A stretch of DNA of 64,000 nucleotides from an uncultured Actinomycetes bacterium (GTDB taxonomy: Bacteria > Actinomycetota > Acidimicrobiia > Acidimicrobiales > RAAP-2), in contig CAIKCI010000008.1 in the NCBI GenBank assembly GCA_903825895.1, positions 1 through 64,000 of the forward strand. Reading direction: 5' to 3'. Numbering within the stretch: the stretch's first letter is position 1; every line of letters begins with the position of its first letter. The notes under the pieces were generated by a model. That model saw only the letters and a list, made by a program, of their open reading frames with translations, ran no database searches and was not told the origin of the DNA. The position numbers and the translations under genes are program-made. Shown in pieces: positions 24,958 through 33,834 of the stretch.

Positions 24958-26367
24958 GTGGCCCATCAAAGTGTAGTGACCCCCCAAGAAGAGGACTTCC
25001 CTCGCTGGTACCAAGACGTGTTGACGAAGGCGGAGATGGCCGAAAACGGCCCTGTGCGAGGCACCATGGTGATTCGTCCCTACGGCTACGCCCTTTGGGA
25101 GCGGATGCAGCGAGAGATCGACGATCGCATCAAGGCCTGCGGCGCGCAAAACGTTTACTTCCCACTCTTTATCCCTGAGTCCTACTTACAGCGCGAAGCC
25201 CAGCACGTCGAGGGCTTCAGCCCTGAGCTAGCCGTCGTGACCCACGCTGGTGGCGAAGAACTCGCCGAACCTATTGTTGTGCGACCGACCTCAGAAACCG
25301 TCTTTGGCGAGTACATGGCGAAGTGGATCCAAAGTTACCGAGACCTCCCGCTGCTGTTAAACCAATGGGCCAACGTCGTGCGCTGGGAATTGCGACCTCG
25401 ACTGTTCCTTCGCACTTCAGAATTTCTCTGGCAAGAAGGACACACCGCCCACGTCGACCAAGCAGATGCATCAGCTTTTGCCATGCGCATCCACCTCGAG
25501 GTCTATAACGATTTCCTCATGAACGTCCTTGCTTTCCCCACCTACCTCGGCATCAAGACCCGTCGGGAACGCTTCGCTGGGGCGGTCAACACGATGACCT
25601 GCGAAGGAATGATGCGCGACGGCAAGGCACTACAAATGGCGACCAGTCACGAATTGGGCCAAAACTTCGCCAAGGCGTTTGAGATCAAATACTTGGGCGA
25701 CGATAGTCAGGAGCACTACTGCCACACCACCTCGTGGGGAGCGTCAACTCGCCTCGTGGGCGGCCTCATTATGGGCCACGGCGATGATAATGGCCTCATC
25801 GTTCCCCCTCGTTTGGCCGCCACGCCCGTGGTCATTCTCTGCGTCAAGGAGGATGCCGCCGTCGATGCTGCCGCCAACGCGCTCGCCGCAGAACTTTCGA
25901 GCCAAGGCATTCATTGCGAGATTGACCGACGCAACGGTTCGCTAGGTCGCCGCATTACCGACTGGGAGCTCAAGGGGGTCCCGGTGCGAGTCGAGCTAGG
26001 ACCTCGTGACCTCGAACAAGGCATGGTGACCATCGTTCGACGCGACAGCGGAGACAAGGCCCCGACCCCGCTCGCTCAAGCATCAGCAGAGATCGTTTTG
26101 GTCCTTGAGCGCATCCATACTGCGCTTTTCGAGCGAGCGTTGGCGCATCGTGACGCCAAGACGCACGACGTCACGACACGTGAAGAAGCCCGAGAAGCTG
26201 GCCAGACCGGCTTCGCTCGCGTTGCTTGGGATGTTATCGGCGACGAAGGCGAGCAGGAGTTAAACGCTGCACAGTTGTCGGTTCGCTGTCTTCAGCGAGC
26301 AGACGGCACGATTCCTGATTCCCAAGATGAAGCAGATCTCCTCTGCATCGTGGCCAAGGCCTATTAA
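24958..26367 (+). CDS. proS: Prolyl-tRNA synthetase, archaeal/eukaryal type
   Basis: Charges tRNA-Pro with proline. The 469-residue class II synthetase has motif 1 around VIRPYGYALWERMQREID, motif 2 (VRWELRPRLFLRTSEFLWQEGHTAH) and motif 3 near GLIMGHGDDNGLIVPPRLA. The C-terminal anticodon-binding domain follows. It lacks the bacterial editing insertion between motifs 2 and 3 and follows the short, archaeal-like group. The GTG start has AAGGAG 4 nt upstream. The C-terminus DEADLLCIVAKAY matches the zinc-domain end of this type. Confidence 0.96.
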   Translation: MAHQSVVTPQEEDFPRWYQDVLTKAEMAENGPVRGTMVIRPYGYALWERMQREIDDRIKACGAQNVYFPLFIPESYLQREAQHVEGFSPELAVVTHAGGEELAEPIVVRPTSETVFGEYMAKWIQSYRDLPLLLNQWANVVRWELRPRLFLRTSEFLWQEGHTAHVDQADASAFAMRIHLEVYNDFLMNVLAFPTYLGIKTRRERFAGAVNTMTCEGMMRDGKALQMATSHELGQNFAKAFEIKYLGDDSQEHYCHTTSWGASTRLVGGLIMGHGDDNGLIVPPRLAATPVVILCVKEDAAVDAAANALAAELSSQGIHCEIDRRNGSLGRRITDWELKGVPVRVELGPRDLEQGMVTIVRRDSGDKAPTPLAQASAEIVLVLERIHTALFERALAHRDAKTHDVTTREEAREAGQTGFARVAWDVIGDEGEQELNAAQLSVRCLQRADGTIPDSQDEADLLCIVAKAY

Positions 26368-26370
26368 CGT

Positions 26371-27237
26371 CTACGTAGCATCGACGCCGGAAAAGAGATC
26401 TGTTTCCTCAAGTTCCAGCGGTCCCACCCGAGAGCGGGCCAAGTTGTAGTGATCAAAAAGGTGGACCTGGTGGCGAACCTCGTCAGGCAGCCCAAACCAC
26501 CATGGCGATGTGGGGTCGATCTGTGTTTCGTGAGCCTTTAACGCGGCATCTCGAATATGGCCGTAGCCATCAACAGCGATCGTCGTCGTAAAATGTTCTT
26601 CTCGCCTCCGACTCAGGCGCTCTAAGAACTGTTCGTCATAAGGAGACTCCAGACCAAGGTCAAGATAGGTCTCGTGGAGTTTCTGCATCCGCAGCGCTGG
26701 CCAGACCGTGTAATACAGCTTGGCCACGGCGTAGGGCTCGCCCATCTCTGGAAACTTCTCTGGGTCCCCAGATGCTTCGTAGGCCGCCAAAGCAATTTCA
26801 TGAGCCCTGATGTGGTCAGGGTGGGGATATTCGGTCTGCTCATCGGGATAGGCCACGATGACCTGTGGTCGGGATTCTCGGATGATGCCAACGAGTCGCC
26901 CCACGGCCTGATCGAATGGTGCATTCCAAAACGCGTCGCTGCGAGCGTTCGCTTCACTGTCCGGCATGCCCGAATCTCGATAGTCCAAGTAGCGCACTTC
27001 GTCGTAGCCAATGATGGCTGCGGCATTAGCCAGTTCTCCCGCCCGTCGTTCGCCCAGCGTTTCTCCTTGACCGAGAACGACGGCTGGATTCAGGATTTCT
27101 CCTTCTTCGCCCCCGGTACAACACACCAAAACCGTGTGGACGCCTTCATCGTGGTAGCGAGCCACCGTGGCCGGTCCCTTTGAGGACTCGTCGTCAGGAT
27201 GTGCGTGGACGGTCAAAAGACAGCGTGGTTCCTTCAT
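26371..27237 (-). CDS. mca: Mycothiol S-conjugate amidase
   Basis: Cleaves mycothiol conjugates of toxins to mercapturic acids for export; mycothiol is the actinobacterial glutathione substitute. The 288-residue PIG-L/LmbE-family enzyme has the zinc motif HAHPDDESSKGPAT (His13, Asp15, Asp16) and a later YPHPDHIRAHE. KGPAT after the metal motif favours Mca over the deacetylase MshB. Length is typical. It is probably leaderless (TAGGGT 8 nt before the ATG). The stop lies 3 nt from that of proS. Confidence 0.93.
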   Translation of the reverse strand: MKEPRCLLTVHAHPDDESSKGPATVARYHDEGVHTVLVCCTGGEEGEILNPAVVLGQGETLGERRAGELANAAAIIGYDEVRYLDYRDSGMPDSEANARSDAFWNAPFDQAVGRLVGIIRESRPQVIVAYPDEQTEYPHPDHIRAHEIALAAYEASGDPEKFPEMGEPYAVAKLYYTVWPALRMQKLHETYLDLGLESPYDEQFLERLSRRREEHFTTTIAVDGYGHIRDAALKAHETQIDPTSPWWFGLPDEVRHQVHLFDHYNLARSRVGPLELEETDLFSGVDAT

Positions 27238-27252
27238 GGAAAGAGACCCTAG

Positions 27253-27285
27253 GTGAAAATTTCACTCCGCAGACACCGAAGTGTC
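27253..27285. promoter_or_regulatory. Palindromes in the mca / phosphatase divergent promoter
   Basis: GTGAAAATTTCAC (27253-27265) is a 13-bp palindrome with 6-bp arms, and GACAC-CGAA-GTGTC (27272-27285) is a second, both between two divergent -10 elements. They are candidate repressor or activator sites. No known family is recognised. Confidence 0.4.
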
Positions 27286-27321
27286 ACCGGCGACTCGCCC
27301 CCAGTGACTAAAGTCATCTGC

Positions 27322-28077
27322 GTGACAATCTCCCCGTGCCCCTTCCCCACGGGTCGCCACCTCCCCTTAGAGGGAGCCGTCAACTTTCGTGACATCGGCG
27401 GCTACGAAACCGCCGACGGCGCCCACGTCCGTTGGGGCGTGATTTACCGAGCAGACGGACTCTCCGAACTCGAATCACGGGATCTTGAACTTCTTCAAGA
27501 GCGAGGTATCGCTACCGTCATCGATCTGAGGACAAGCTTCGAGAGGGAAAACGGTGCCTTCCCGGTCGAGACCGTGCCTGTGTCGTTCCACCACCTCCCC
27601 CTCATGGAGACCGTCCCCGATTTTGAAAGTTTCCGTACCGTCCCAGGCTTCCTGTCTTCGACCTATGTCGACATGGTCGAAGGAGCAGGAGGCCAGATTG
27701 CCCAGGCCATCGAGATCATGGCCGATGCTTCAAATATCCCCCTCGTCTACCACTGTGCCGTGGGCAAAGATCGAACCGGTGTCTTGACGGCGATTCTGCT
27801 CGGCATCCTCGGCGTTCCCCACGAAACAATTGTGGCGGACTACGCCCTAAGCACGCTCGCCATGGACAAGGTGCGCGATCGGCTGATCGCTCGCTATCCA
27901 GAAGCGGAGGAACAAATCCGTGAAGCGAAGGAGCTCCTCTCAGCCGAGCCAAAGAATATGGAGTTCCTGCTCACCACCATTGAGCAGCAGTGGGGCTCAA
28001 TTGAGGCCTATGCACACCACCTCGGCATTTCCGCCGAGACCTGCACGGCACTTCGTTCCGCACTGTTAGAAGCCTGA
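27322..28077 (+). CDS. Tyrosine-phosphatase-like protein (Y_phosphatase3 family)
   Basis: A 251-residue member of the atypical protein tyrosine/lipid phosphatase family. It has NFRDIGGYETADG early, VIDLRTSFERE, and the catalytic P-loop HCAVGKDRTG (Cys-x5-Arg), followed by the ALSTLAMDKV helix. MptpB-like family members act on phosphotyrosine and phosphoinositides. Possible starts are GTG at 27253, 27304 and 27322. I choose 27322 because TAAAGT lies 7 nt upstream and 27253 overlaps a palindrome in a very short divergent spacer. The protein has no signal peptide. Confidence 0.85.
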   Translation: MTISPCPFPTGRHLPLEGAVNFRDIGGYETADGAHVRWGVIYRADGLSELESRDLELLQERGIATVIDLRTSFERENGAFPVETVPVSFHHLPLMETVPDFESFRTVPGFLSSTYVDMVEGAGGQIAQAIEIMADASNIPLVYHCAVGKDRTGVLTAILLGILGVPHETIVADYALSTLAMDKVRDRLIARYPEAEEQIREAKELLSAEPKNMEFLLTTIEQQWGSIEAYAHHLGISAETCTALRSALLEA

Positions 28078-28096
28078 CGGCCCTGTCGACTACTGC

Positions 28097-28381
28097 CTAG
28101 AGGAGTTCGTCGACGCTCCGTGCGAAATCAAGATCGCGTTGCGTCAGGCCGTTTGAAACATGAGTTGAAACACTCAGGATTACCTTGGTGTAGCGAATAT
28201 CGATGTCAGGGTGGTGATCGTGATCTTCAGCGAGATCTCCCACGGCATTCACGAATGCCAAGGCATCAAGAAACGTCGGCTGCGTGCTCTCAAGAACAAG
28301 ATGATCTCCCTCTCGCTTCCAGGTCGATCCAGCGAGAGCAGCATCAATTTCCTTGTGGTCGATCAGTGCAGGATTACTCAT
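28097..28381 (-). CDS. phhB: Pterin-4a-carbinolamine dehydratase
   Basis: Dehydrates 4a-hydroxy-tetrahydropterin, recycling the pterin cofactor; some homologues also act in molybdopterin or folate routes. The 94-residue protein has the family motif [19 protein letters not shown] with its histidine pair and the C-terminal [17 protein letters not shown]. The start overlaps the fumC stop by ATGA, so it is translated after fumC. No phenylalanine hydroxylase is visible nearby. Confidence 0.93.
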   Translation of the reverse strand: MSNPALIDHKEIDAALAGSTWKREGDHLVLESTQPTFLDALAFVNAVGDLAEDHDHHPDIDIRYTKVILSVSTHVSNGLTQRDLDFARSVDELL

Positions 28382-29763
28382 GGGTGCGTCATCTCCTCGG
28401 GTTTGATAGCGGCATCGAACTCGGCGCCGGTCATGTAGCCCAAGGCCACCACAGCTTCACGTAACGTTGAACGTTCCTTGAAGGCCTTCTTCGCCACTTC
28501 AGCCGCTTTGTCGTAGCCAATATGAGGGTTCAAGCCAGTCACGAGCATCAGTGAACTTTCAAGATGTTGTTGGATCTGTTCACGATCTGGCTCGAGGCCT
28601 TCAACACAGAATTCGGTAAAGCGAGCACAAGCGTCTGACAACAAAGTGACCGAATGCAAGAAGTTGTGGATGATGACCGGTTTGCAAACGTTGAGCTCAA
28701 GGTTGCCGCGACTTCCTGCGATCCCGATTGCGGCGTCGTTGCCCAGAACCTGGATGCAGACCATGATCATCGCTTCAGACTGAGTGGGGTTCACCTTGCC
28801 CGGCATGATCGAACTTCCTGGCTCATTCTCAGGAAGCCGTAGCTCGCCAAGACCACTGCGCGGTCCTGAGCCAAGCCAACGCAGGTCGTCGGCGATCTTG
28901 GTCAAGGACACGGCCAAGGTCTTCAGCGCCCCCGACGCGAACACCAAGGCATCATGCCCAGCCAGAGCGGCGAACTTGTTCGGAGCGGTGATGAACGGCA
29001 GGCCAGTCAGGGCTGCAATCTGTTTCGCTGCTCGATCGCCGAACTCCGGGTGGGTATTCAAACCCGTACCCACCGCCGTGCCACCAAGAGCGAGCTCATA
29101 GAGCCCATCGAGTGACTGGGTGATCCTGATGAGATCAGCGTCCAGTTGGGCGACGTAACCGCTGAACTCTTGACCCAAGGTCAAAGGAACCGCATCCATC
29201 AGGTGGGTGCGGCCGATTTTCGTGATCTCCGCAAACGCTTCTGCTTTTTCGTGTAACGCAAAACGTAGAGCCTCAACGGAGGGAACGAGGTTGTCAAGGA
29301 GTTGACGCACCGCAGCGATGTGCATCGCTGTCGGGAAGGTGTCGTTCGATGATTGGGACATATTGACATGGTCGTTGGGATGGACGGGGTCTTTTGACCC
29401 GCGCAGCCCTCCGGCGATCTCAATCGCTCGATTCGAAATCACTTCGTTCACGTTCATGTTGGTCTGGGTTCCTGATCCGGTCTGCCAGATACGCAGCGGG
29501 AACTGGTCGTCGTAGTTGCCAACTTCAATCTCTCGTGCGGCTTGAATAATCAGATCTGCTCGTTCTTGATCAAGTTTCCCGAGGTCGTGGTTGACTTTGG
29601 CCGCTGCTTCTTTCAGCACACCGAACGCGTGAATGAGCGCCGTTGGCATCACGTCAGAACCGATAGCGAAGTGGTGCAATGACCGCTGCGTCTGGGCACC
29701 CCAGTAGGCCGCATCGTCGACCTCAATGTCGCCCATACTGTCTGATTCGATTCTCACTCCCAT
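28378..29763 (-). CDS. fumC: Class II fumarate hydratase
   Basis: Interconverts fumarate and malate in the TCA cycle without an iron-sulfur cluster. The 461-residue protein has [34 protein letters not shown], the [13 protein letters not shown] segment, and the signature [15 protein letters not shown]. The ATG at 29763 has AAAGGAG 5 nt upstream; a further 99 in-frame codons upstream lack family similarity and are rejected. It forms an operon with phhB. Confidence 0.97.
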   Translation of the reverse strand: MGVRIESDSMGDIEVDDAAYWGAQTQRSLHHFAIGSDVMPTALIHAFGVLKEAAAKVNHDLGKLDQERADLIIQAAREIEVGNYDDQFPLRIWQTGSGTQTNMNVNEVISNRAIEIAGGLRGSKDPVHPNDHVNMSQSSNDTFPTAMHIAAVRQLLDNLVPSVEALRFALHEKAEAFAEITKIGRTHLMDAVPLTLGQEFSGYVAQLDADLIRITQSLDGLYELALGGTAVGTGLNTHPEFGDRAAKQIAALTGLPFITAPNKFAALAGHDALVFASGALKTLAVSLTKIADDLRWLGSGPRSGLGELRLPENEPGSSIMPGKVNPTQSEAMIMVCIQVLGNDAAIGIAGSRGNLELNVCKPVIIHNFLHSVTLLSDACARFTEFCVEGLEPDREQIQQHLESSLMLVTGLNPHIGYDKAAEVAKKAFKERSTLREAVVALGYMTGAEFDAAIKPEEMTHP

Positions 29764-29918
29764 GATGACTCCTTTTGTCTCCTCCTCAGCATTGACCGTT
29801 TTTGCACTCGGCGCAAGATTTCTCAAACCCTCGGTGCCAATCATGCTTCCAGAGCTTCTCTGGCGATCACGACGTCTCAGGTGCTCCGTGCGATTCCTGG
29901 TCAACGTCAGCCCCATGC

Positions 29919-29946
29919 TGGTCGCCACACTCCAGTGCGGCGACCA
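29919..29946. promoter_or_regulatory. 28-nt near-perfect palindrome
   Basis: TGGTCGCC and GGCGACCA arms flank an inner CACT-CC-AGTG, with one mismatch in 13 pairs. It could be a transcription-factor operator or a strong RNA hairpin serving either divergent gene. Confidence 0.5.
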
Positions 29947-30010
29947 ATCCCCCGCCCGTTCGCAAAGGAGCACCGGTGAACACCATCGGCACCCTAACCT
30001 AGGTGGAGCA

Positions 30011-30042
30011 GCCAGTGTCCCTGAAAGCCAGTGTCCCTGAAA
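30011..30042 (+). repeat. 16-bp tandem duplication in a 5' leader
   Basis: GCCAGTGTCCCTGAAA occurs twice head to tail with no mismatch, ending directly at the GGGAG ribosome-binding site of the gene starting at 30054. Confidence 0.9.
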
Positions 30043-30053
30043 GGGAGTTACGT

Positions 30054-30458
30054 ATGACAAGCACGCTCACCCCACAAGCTCGAGCCCTCCTCGCTCGGCC
30101 CGTGTTGGCCTCATTGGCCACCATCGCCGCCGATGGGTCGCCCCAGATCACCCCGTTGTGGATCGATGTCGAAGGCGACGACTTAGTCGTCAACACCGCG
30201 CAAGGCCGCGCCAAAGCCCGCAATATGGAGCGCAATCCCAACGTGGCGATCTGTGTTGTGGATCCCGATGACCCCTTCAACATTGTTGCGGTTCACGGGA
30301 CCGTGACTGAGATAAGCGCCGAAGGTGCCGACGCGCACATCGATGCCCTGTCCAAAAAATATATGGGGGTCGACTCGTACCCCATGCGTCAAGAAGGTGA
30401 AGTCCGCTTAAAGATCCGCATTCACCCTGACAAGATCGTCATGCAATCTCAGGAGTAG
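30054..30458 (+). CDS. PPOX-class F420-dependent oxidoreductase family protein
   Basis: A 134-residue split-barrel protein of the pyridoxamine-phosphate-oxidase-like superfamily. [21 protein letters not shown] is the family opening, [23 protein letters not shown] the cofactor-side strand, and [11 protein letters not shown] the barrel end. In actinobacteria such proteins usually bind F420 or FMN and reduce small molecules. AAGGGAG lies 6 nt before the ATG. It is divergent from fumC and ends 12 nt from a convergent gene. Confidence 0.85.
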   Translation: MTSTLTPQARALLARPVLASLATIAADGSPQITPLWIDVEGDDLVVNTAQGRAKARNMERNPNVAICVVDPDDPFNIVAVHGTVTEISAEGADAHIDALSKKYMGVDSYPMRQEGEVRLKIRIHPDKIVMQSQE

Positions 30459-30470
30459 TACTTCTGGCGC

Positions 30471-31076
30471 TTAGCCCAAGATAACTGGTTGCGTCACGAT
30501 AGTGATATCCGCCACACCGAGTTCAAAATCTTCAAGCCGATTGATACTGGTCGAACTGAGCGGCCGACCCTGGCGATTGTGATGGAGCCACATTTCGCCG
30601 TTGGTCAGATCCCACGTCACGATCGGAGGCCCGCCAGCCGTTGTGGGTCGTGGTCGATTTGGTGCGTCATGCACTGATTCTTGGCTCCCCCCTGCTGTTG
30701 CTCGCTCGTCAAGGAACAATGCTTGGACAACGGCCAGAGCTTCGGTGAGTCGCTCCGAGTCCGAACTGCGCACGATCAGTGCAGCCCCTTCGTCACCGAG
30801 CACGTCAAGGGAAGTGATCTCTCGGGCCACCAGCGATGCGGCACGTCCTTCACCGAGGTCACAGAGCGCTCCAAGGCGAAGGGTGGTCTCCCTACTCATC
30901 GCACCTAAGACCGTCAATGCATCAAGGGCCTGAGTGCCGCTGTTGAGCGTGTCAAAGAGGAGTGCCGTGGCCCCTCGCTCGTTCAGCAAGGCAGCATGGG
31001 TGACAAGATCATCGATCCACCGAGGTGAAGCCGCTGTTTCAACGGTGTTGACAAGGACCCACCCCAGCGAATCCAC
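30471..31076 (-). CDS. Degenerate LLM-barrel-like protein
   Basis: A 201-residue protein that I do not recognise firmly. Its first 120 residues follow the rhythm of luciferase-like barrels: AALLNERGATALLFDT, then LTVLGAMSRETTLRLGALCDLGEGRAASLVAREITSLDVLGDEGAALIV. The cofactor-binding glycine segment and later barrel are missing. An Ala/Pro/Arg-rich linker leads to a short C-terminal piece with WDLTNGEMWLHHNRQ. GTG at 31076 follows the upstream enoyl-CoA hydratase stop by 4 nt, so it ends that operon. It may be a non-catalytic relic or partner. Confidence 0.6.
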   Translation of the reverse strand: MDSLGWVLVNTVETAASPRWIDDLVTHAALLNERGATALLFDTLNSGTQALDALTVLGAMSRETTLRLGALCDLGEGRAASLVAREITSLDVLGDEGAALIVRSSDSERLTEALAVVQALFLDERATAGGSQESVHDAPNRPRPTTAGGPPIVTWDLTNGEMWLHHNRQGRPLSSTSINRLEDFELGVADITIVTQPVILG

Positions 31077-31080
31077 GCGA

Positions 31081-31872
31081 TTAGCGCCCTTTGAAATTGG
31101 GATCGCGCTTTTCGAGAAAAGCCCGCATCGCTTCGATGGTGTCTTCCGAGGCAAAGTTCAGCGCTTGGGCACGGCCCTCAGACTCGAGAGACTGGGCGAA
31201 ACTCGCGGTCGACGACTCGTGGATCAAGGTCTTGGTCAGGCCATAGGCCAGCGAGGGTCCTGTGGCGAGGCGCTGCGCAAGGTCAGCGACTTCATGATCG
31301 AGGTCTGCGGTGGGAATCACCCTGTTCACAAAGCCCAGTCGTTCTCCTTCGGCGGCATCGATGATGTCTGCCAAGAGCATGAGCTCTTTGGCCTTTGCTT
31401 CGCCCACCCGACGAGGTAACAACCACGATGCCCCCATGTCGGGAGACAGGCCACGACGAGAAAAGATCATCGAGAAGCGCGCTGTTTCAGCGGCAATCAG
31501 CAGATCACACCCCAGCGCCAAGGACATGCCCGCACCCACGGCCATGCCATCAACCTTGGCAATCGTTGGGATGGGAAGATCGTAAAGCGAAATTGCGACC
31601 TCGTTCAGTCGCCGCATCCGCACTATTGCAGGAATACCGAGGTCCATCGTCGCTCCTCGTGAATCAGAGAGGTCCGCCCCCGTGCAGAAGTTGCCTTCTG
31701 CGCCGGTCAACACCATGCATCGGTCGCTTGGGCTTCCTTTGATCTCACGAAAGATTGCGAGCAATTCTTCAAACATCATGCCGTTCGCCGCATTCTTCTT
31801 TTCTGGACGGTTCATCGTGACCGTCACGACACCATCGTGGCGCTCAACATTCAGTGCTTCAACGCTGCTCAT
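31081..31872 (-). CDS. Enoyl-CoA hydratase family protein
   Basis: A 263-residue crotonase. It has VTMNRPEKKNA, the oxyanion segments FCTGADLSD and VDGMAVGAGMSLALGCDLLIA, the active-site region FSRRGLSPDMGASWLLPR, and the usual C-terminal MRAFLEKRDPNFKGR. Members hydrate or isomerise enoyl-CoAs. It overlaps DUF2469 by 4 nt at the tail of the ribosomal/SRP gene string, an unusual place for a fatty-acid gene. It is only moderately similar to the hydratase at 17298. Confidence 0.9.
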   Translation of the reverse strand: MSSVEALNVERHDGVVTVTMNRPEKKNAANGMMFEELLAIFREIKGSPSDRCMVLTGAEGNFCTGADLSDSRGATMDLGIPAIVRMRRLNEVAISLYDLPIPTIAKVDGMAVGAGMSLALGCDLLIAAETARFSMIFSRRGLSPDMGASWLLPRRVGEAKAKELMLLADIIDAAEGERLGFVNRVIPTADLDHEVADLAQRLATGPSLAYGLTKTLIHESSTASFAQSLESEGRAQALNFASEDTIEAMRAFLEKRDPNFKGR

Positions 31873-32165
31873 GCGAGATCGCTTTCTGGCAATCGTTCGA
31901 TGTTCACATCACGAAAGGTCAACACCCTCACCGAAGGGACAAATCGCGCAGGTCGGTACATGTCCCAGACCCACGCGTCGCTGAGATTCAACTCAATCAT
32001 GGGAGGTGACGACTCGCCGTGTACCGTCACCTCGACGTTATTCGTCAAATAAAAGCGTCGCTCTGTTTCGACGATGTGGGTGAAGAGGCCGATGACGGCT
32101 TTGTACTCTTGAACGAGCTGCAACTCAATGGTTGCCTCATAGCGTTCGAGGTCTTCGTCACTCAT
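31869..32165 (-). CDS. DUF2469 protein, actinobacterial marker
   Basis: A 98-residue protein conserved across Actinobacteria and usually placed after rplS, lepB and rnhB. The sequence has the family core MSDEDLERYEATIELQLVQEYKAV, IVETERRFYLTNNVEV and LSDAWVWDMYRPARFV. Its function is unknown. Here lepB and rnhB are absent between it and rplS. Confidence 0.94.
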   Translation of the reverse strand: MSDEDLERYEATIELQLVQEYKAVIGLFTHIVETERRFYLTNNVEVTVHGESSPPMIELNLSDAWVWDMYRPARFVPSVRVLTFRDVNIERLPESDLA

Positions 32166-32206
32166 TGTCCGTTGCCGCTCTTCAGAGGCATCGCACGGCC
32201 GAAGAA

Positions 32207-32560
32207 TTAATTCCGCGCTGCGCGGCGCTCTTTAACCTTGGCCGCTTTCCCGTGGAGGTCACGGAGGTAGTACAACTTGGCACGTCGAACGTCACCGAGT
32301 GACTCGACCTCAATCTTTTGAACGCTCGGAGTGTGGAGCGGGAACGTTCGCTCAACGCCAACACCGAAACTAACTTTGCGCACGGTAAAGGTCTCGGACA
32401 CGCCCCCACCTTGACGTCGGATAACGATGCCCTGGAAGAGCTGGATACGTTCGCGGTTGCCTTCGGTGACTCGCACGTGCACCTTTAAGGTGTCGCCAGG
32501 ACGGAAATCAGGAATGTCGTCTCTCAGGGAGTCACGGTCAATAAGTTCGGTGGGGTGCAT
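32207..32560 (-). CDS. rplS: 50S ribosomal protein L19
   Basis: A structural protein at the 30S-50S interface. The 117 residues include [47 protein letters not shown] and the C-terminal [28 protein letters not shown] lies 7 nt before the ATG. It follows trmD with a 43-nt gap, the conserved trmD-rplS order. Confidence 0.98.
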   Translation of the reverse strand: MHPTELIDRDSLRDDIPDFRPGDTLKVHVRVTEGNRERIQLFQGIVIRRQGGGVSETFTVRKVSFGVGVERTFPLHTPSVQKIEVESLGDVRRAKLYYLRDLHGKAAKVKERRAARN

Positions 32561-32603
32561 AAATCAGTCCTTTTGCCTCAACGTTTCGGGCGGAAAGTCA
32601 ATG

Positions 32604-33365
32604 TTAGCCGGTCTTTCCCTCGGACTCCACCTGAGGCTCGCTGGCCAGCAAAGCGAGCTCTTCAGGGCTTAATCCTCCGCGAGCCTCCAGGAGGTCAGGA
32701 CGGCGCTGTTGGGTACGTTTGAGGGCCTCTCTTCGGCGCCAGGCCTCGATCTTGGCATGATCACCGCTCAGGAGAATCTCGGGAACCGCCTGCCCCTCAA
32801 AGTCGGAAGGCTTGGTCCACTGAGGGTACTCAAGAAGACCACCAGAAAAGCTCTCATCGAGCGAGGATGCCTCGTTGCCAAGAACGCCAGGAACTAACCG
32901 GACTACGGCCTCGATCACGCTGAGGGCAGCCAACTCTCCTCCGGCTAAGACAAAGTCTCCGAGAGAAATCTCTTCATCGACCAGATCGTCTAAGACTCGC
33001 TGATCGATTCCTTCGTAACGACCACAAAGCAAGGAGAACGACTCCAAGTTGCTGAGACGTTCCGCGTCGCGTTGGCGAAACGGCGTTCCGTGAGGAACCA
33101 GAGCAATGAGGGGCCGAGCGGGGCCACGTAGCGCTTCTCGAGCTCGAAGCGACGAGTAGATGGGGCCTGGTTTCATCACCATTCCTGCGCCACCGCCCAC
33201 CGGAGTGTCGTCGATGGTTCTGCGGGCATCATCAGCGCCGTCACGAATATCTAACGCTTCGATCGTGGCAAAGCCACCTTGTTGCGCTCGGCCCACAATA
33301 CTTTGAGAACAATAGTGCTCGATGATTTCAGGAAAAATCGTGTAGACGTCGATTCGTACACTCAT
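32604..33365 (-). CDS. trmD: tRNA (guanine-N1)-methyltransferase
   Basis: Methylates G37 of tRNAs with SAM, preventing frameshifts. The 253-residue SPOUT enzyme has IDVYTIFPEI, DDTPVGGGAGMVMKPGP, the knot region LLCGRYEGIDQRV, and EISLGDFVLAGGELAAL. It overlaps rimM by 4 nt, in the standard rimM-trmD-rplS order. Confidence 0.98.
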   Translation of the reverse strand: MSVRIDVYTIFPEIIEHYCSQSIVGRAQQGGFATIEALDIRDGADDARRTIDDTPVGGGAGMVMKPGPIYSSLRAREALRGPARPLIALVPHGTPFRQRDAERLSNLESFSLLCGRYEGIDQRVLDDLVDEEISLGDFVLAGGELAALSVIEAVVRLVPGVLGNEASSLDESFSGGLLEYPQWTKPSDFEGQAVPEILLSGDHAKIEAWRRREALKRTQQRRPDLLEARGGLSPEELALLASEPQVESEGKTG

Positions 33366-33829
33366 TCAAGGAGCCCCTCGGGGGGATCGATCACCATCTT
33401 GTTGTTGGCCTCATAACTCACCACGAACACCAAGGGGATGAGTCTGCCATCCTCCAAGACACACAGATCACTTGCCGGGTTCGCTTCGATGGCAGCAACC
33501 ACCCCAACAGGAGTTCCGTCAGTGAGTTGGACGTCACAGCCGATCATTTCGTGGATCCACAGCATGCCAGGCACGTCACGTGGCTCACCAAGCAAGACAA
33601 TGCCTCGGAGCGTCTCAACGCCTGAACGGTCGGTGAATCCATCGAAGCGAACCAGGTGCTTGCCTTGATGCATCCGTCGTGTGCGCACCGTCAATGGACC
33701 GCGCTCGGTTTCGAGTACGGAGCCCGGATCAAGGCGATCAGTGAGATCGGACCAAAGATCAACCGACACTTCACCGTTGAGCCCGTGAGGCTTCGTGATG
33801 CGACCGACCTCAAGTAGGCCGTCGTTCAT
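33362..33829 (-). CDS. rimM: Ribosome maturation factor RimM
   Basis: Binds S19 and helps 30S head maturation. The 155 residues begin LEVGRITKPHGLNGEVSVDLWSD, the N-terminal RimM domain. The C-terminal PRC-barrel part has WIHEMIGCDVQLTDGTPVGVVAAIEANPASD and ends near the usual length. It is 5 nt downstream of khpA and overlaps trmD. Confidence 0.96.
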   Translation of the reverse strand: MNDGLLEVGRITKPHGLNGEVSVDLWSDLTDRLDPGSVLETERGPLTVRTRRMHQGKHLVRFDGFTDRSGVETLRGIVLLGEPRDVPGMLWIHEMIGCDVQLTDGTPVGVVAAIEANPASDLCVLEDGRLIPLVFVVSYEANNKMVIDPPEGLLE

Positions 33830-33834
33830 CGTCC

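Larger units (their letters stand above)
29764..30053. other. Intergenic region with dyads, fumC to PPOX gene
   Basis: The largest non-coding stretch of the window (about 290 nt) between divergent genes. It contains a 15-nt hairpin CCAGAG-CTT-CTCTGG (29849-29863), a 28-nt near-perfect dyad (29919-29946) and a 16-bp tandem repeat (30011-30042). No small gene with a ribosome site was found. Confidence 0.6.

Noticed and set aside
28378-30060. fumC frame extended to 30060
   Set aside because: The added 99 residues are arginine-rich noise over dyads and a tandem repeat; fumarase begins at 29763 with AAAGGAG.
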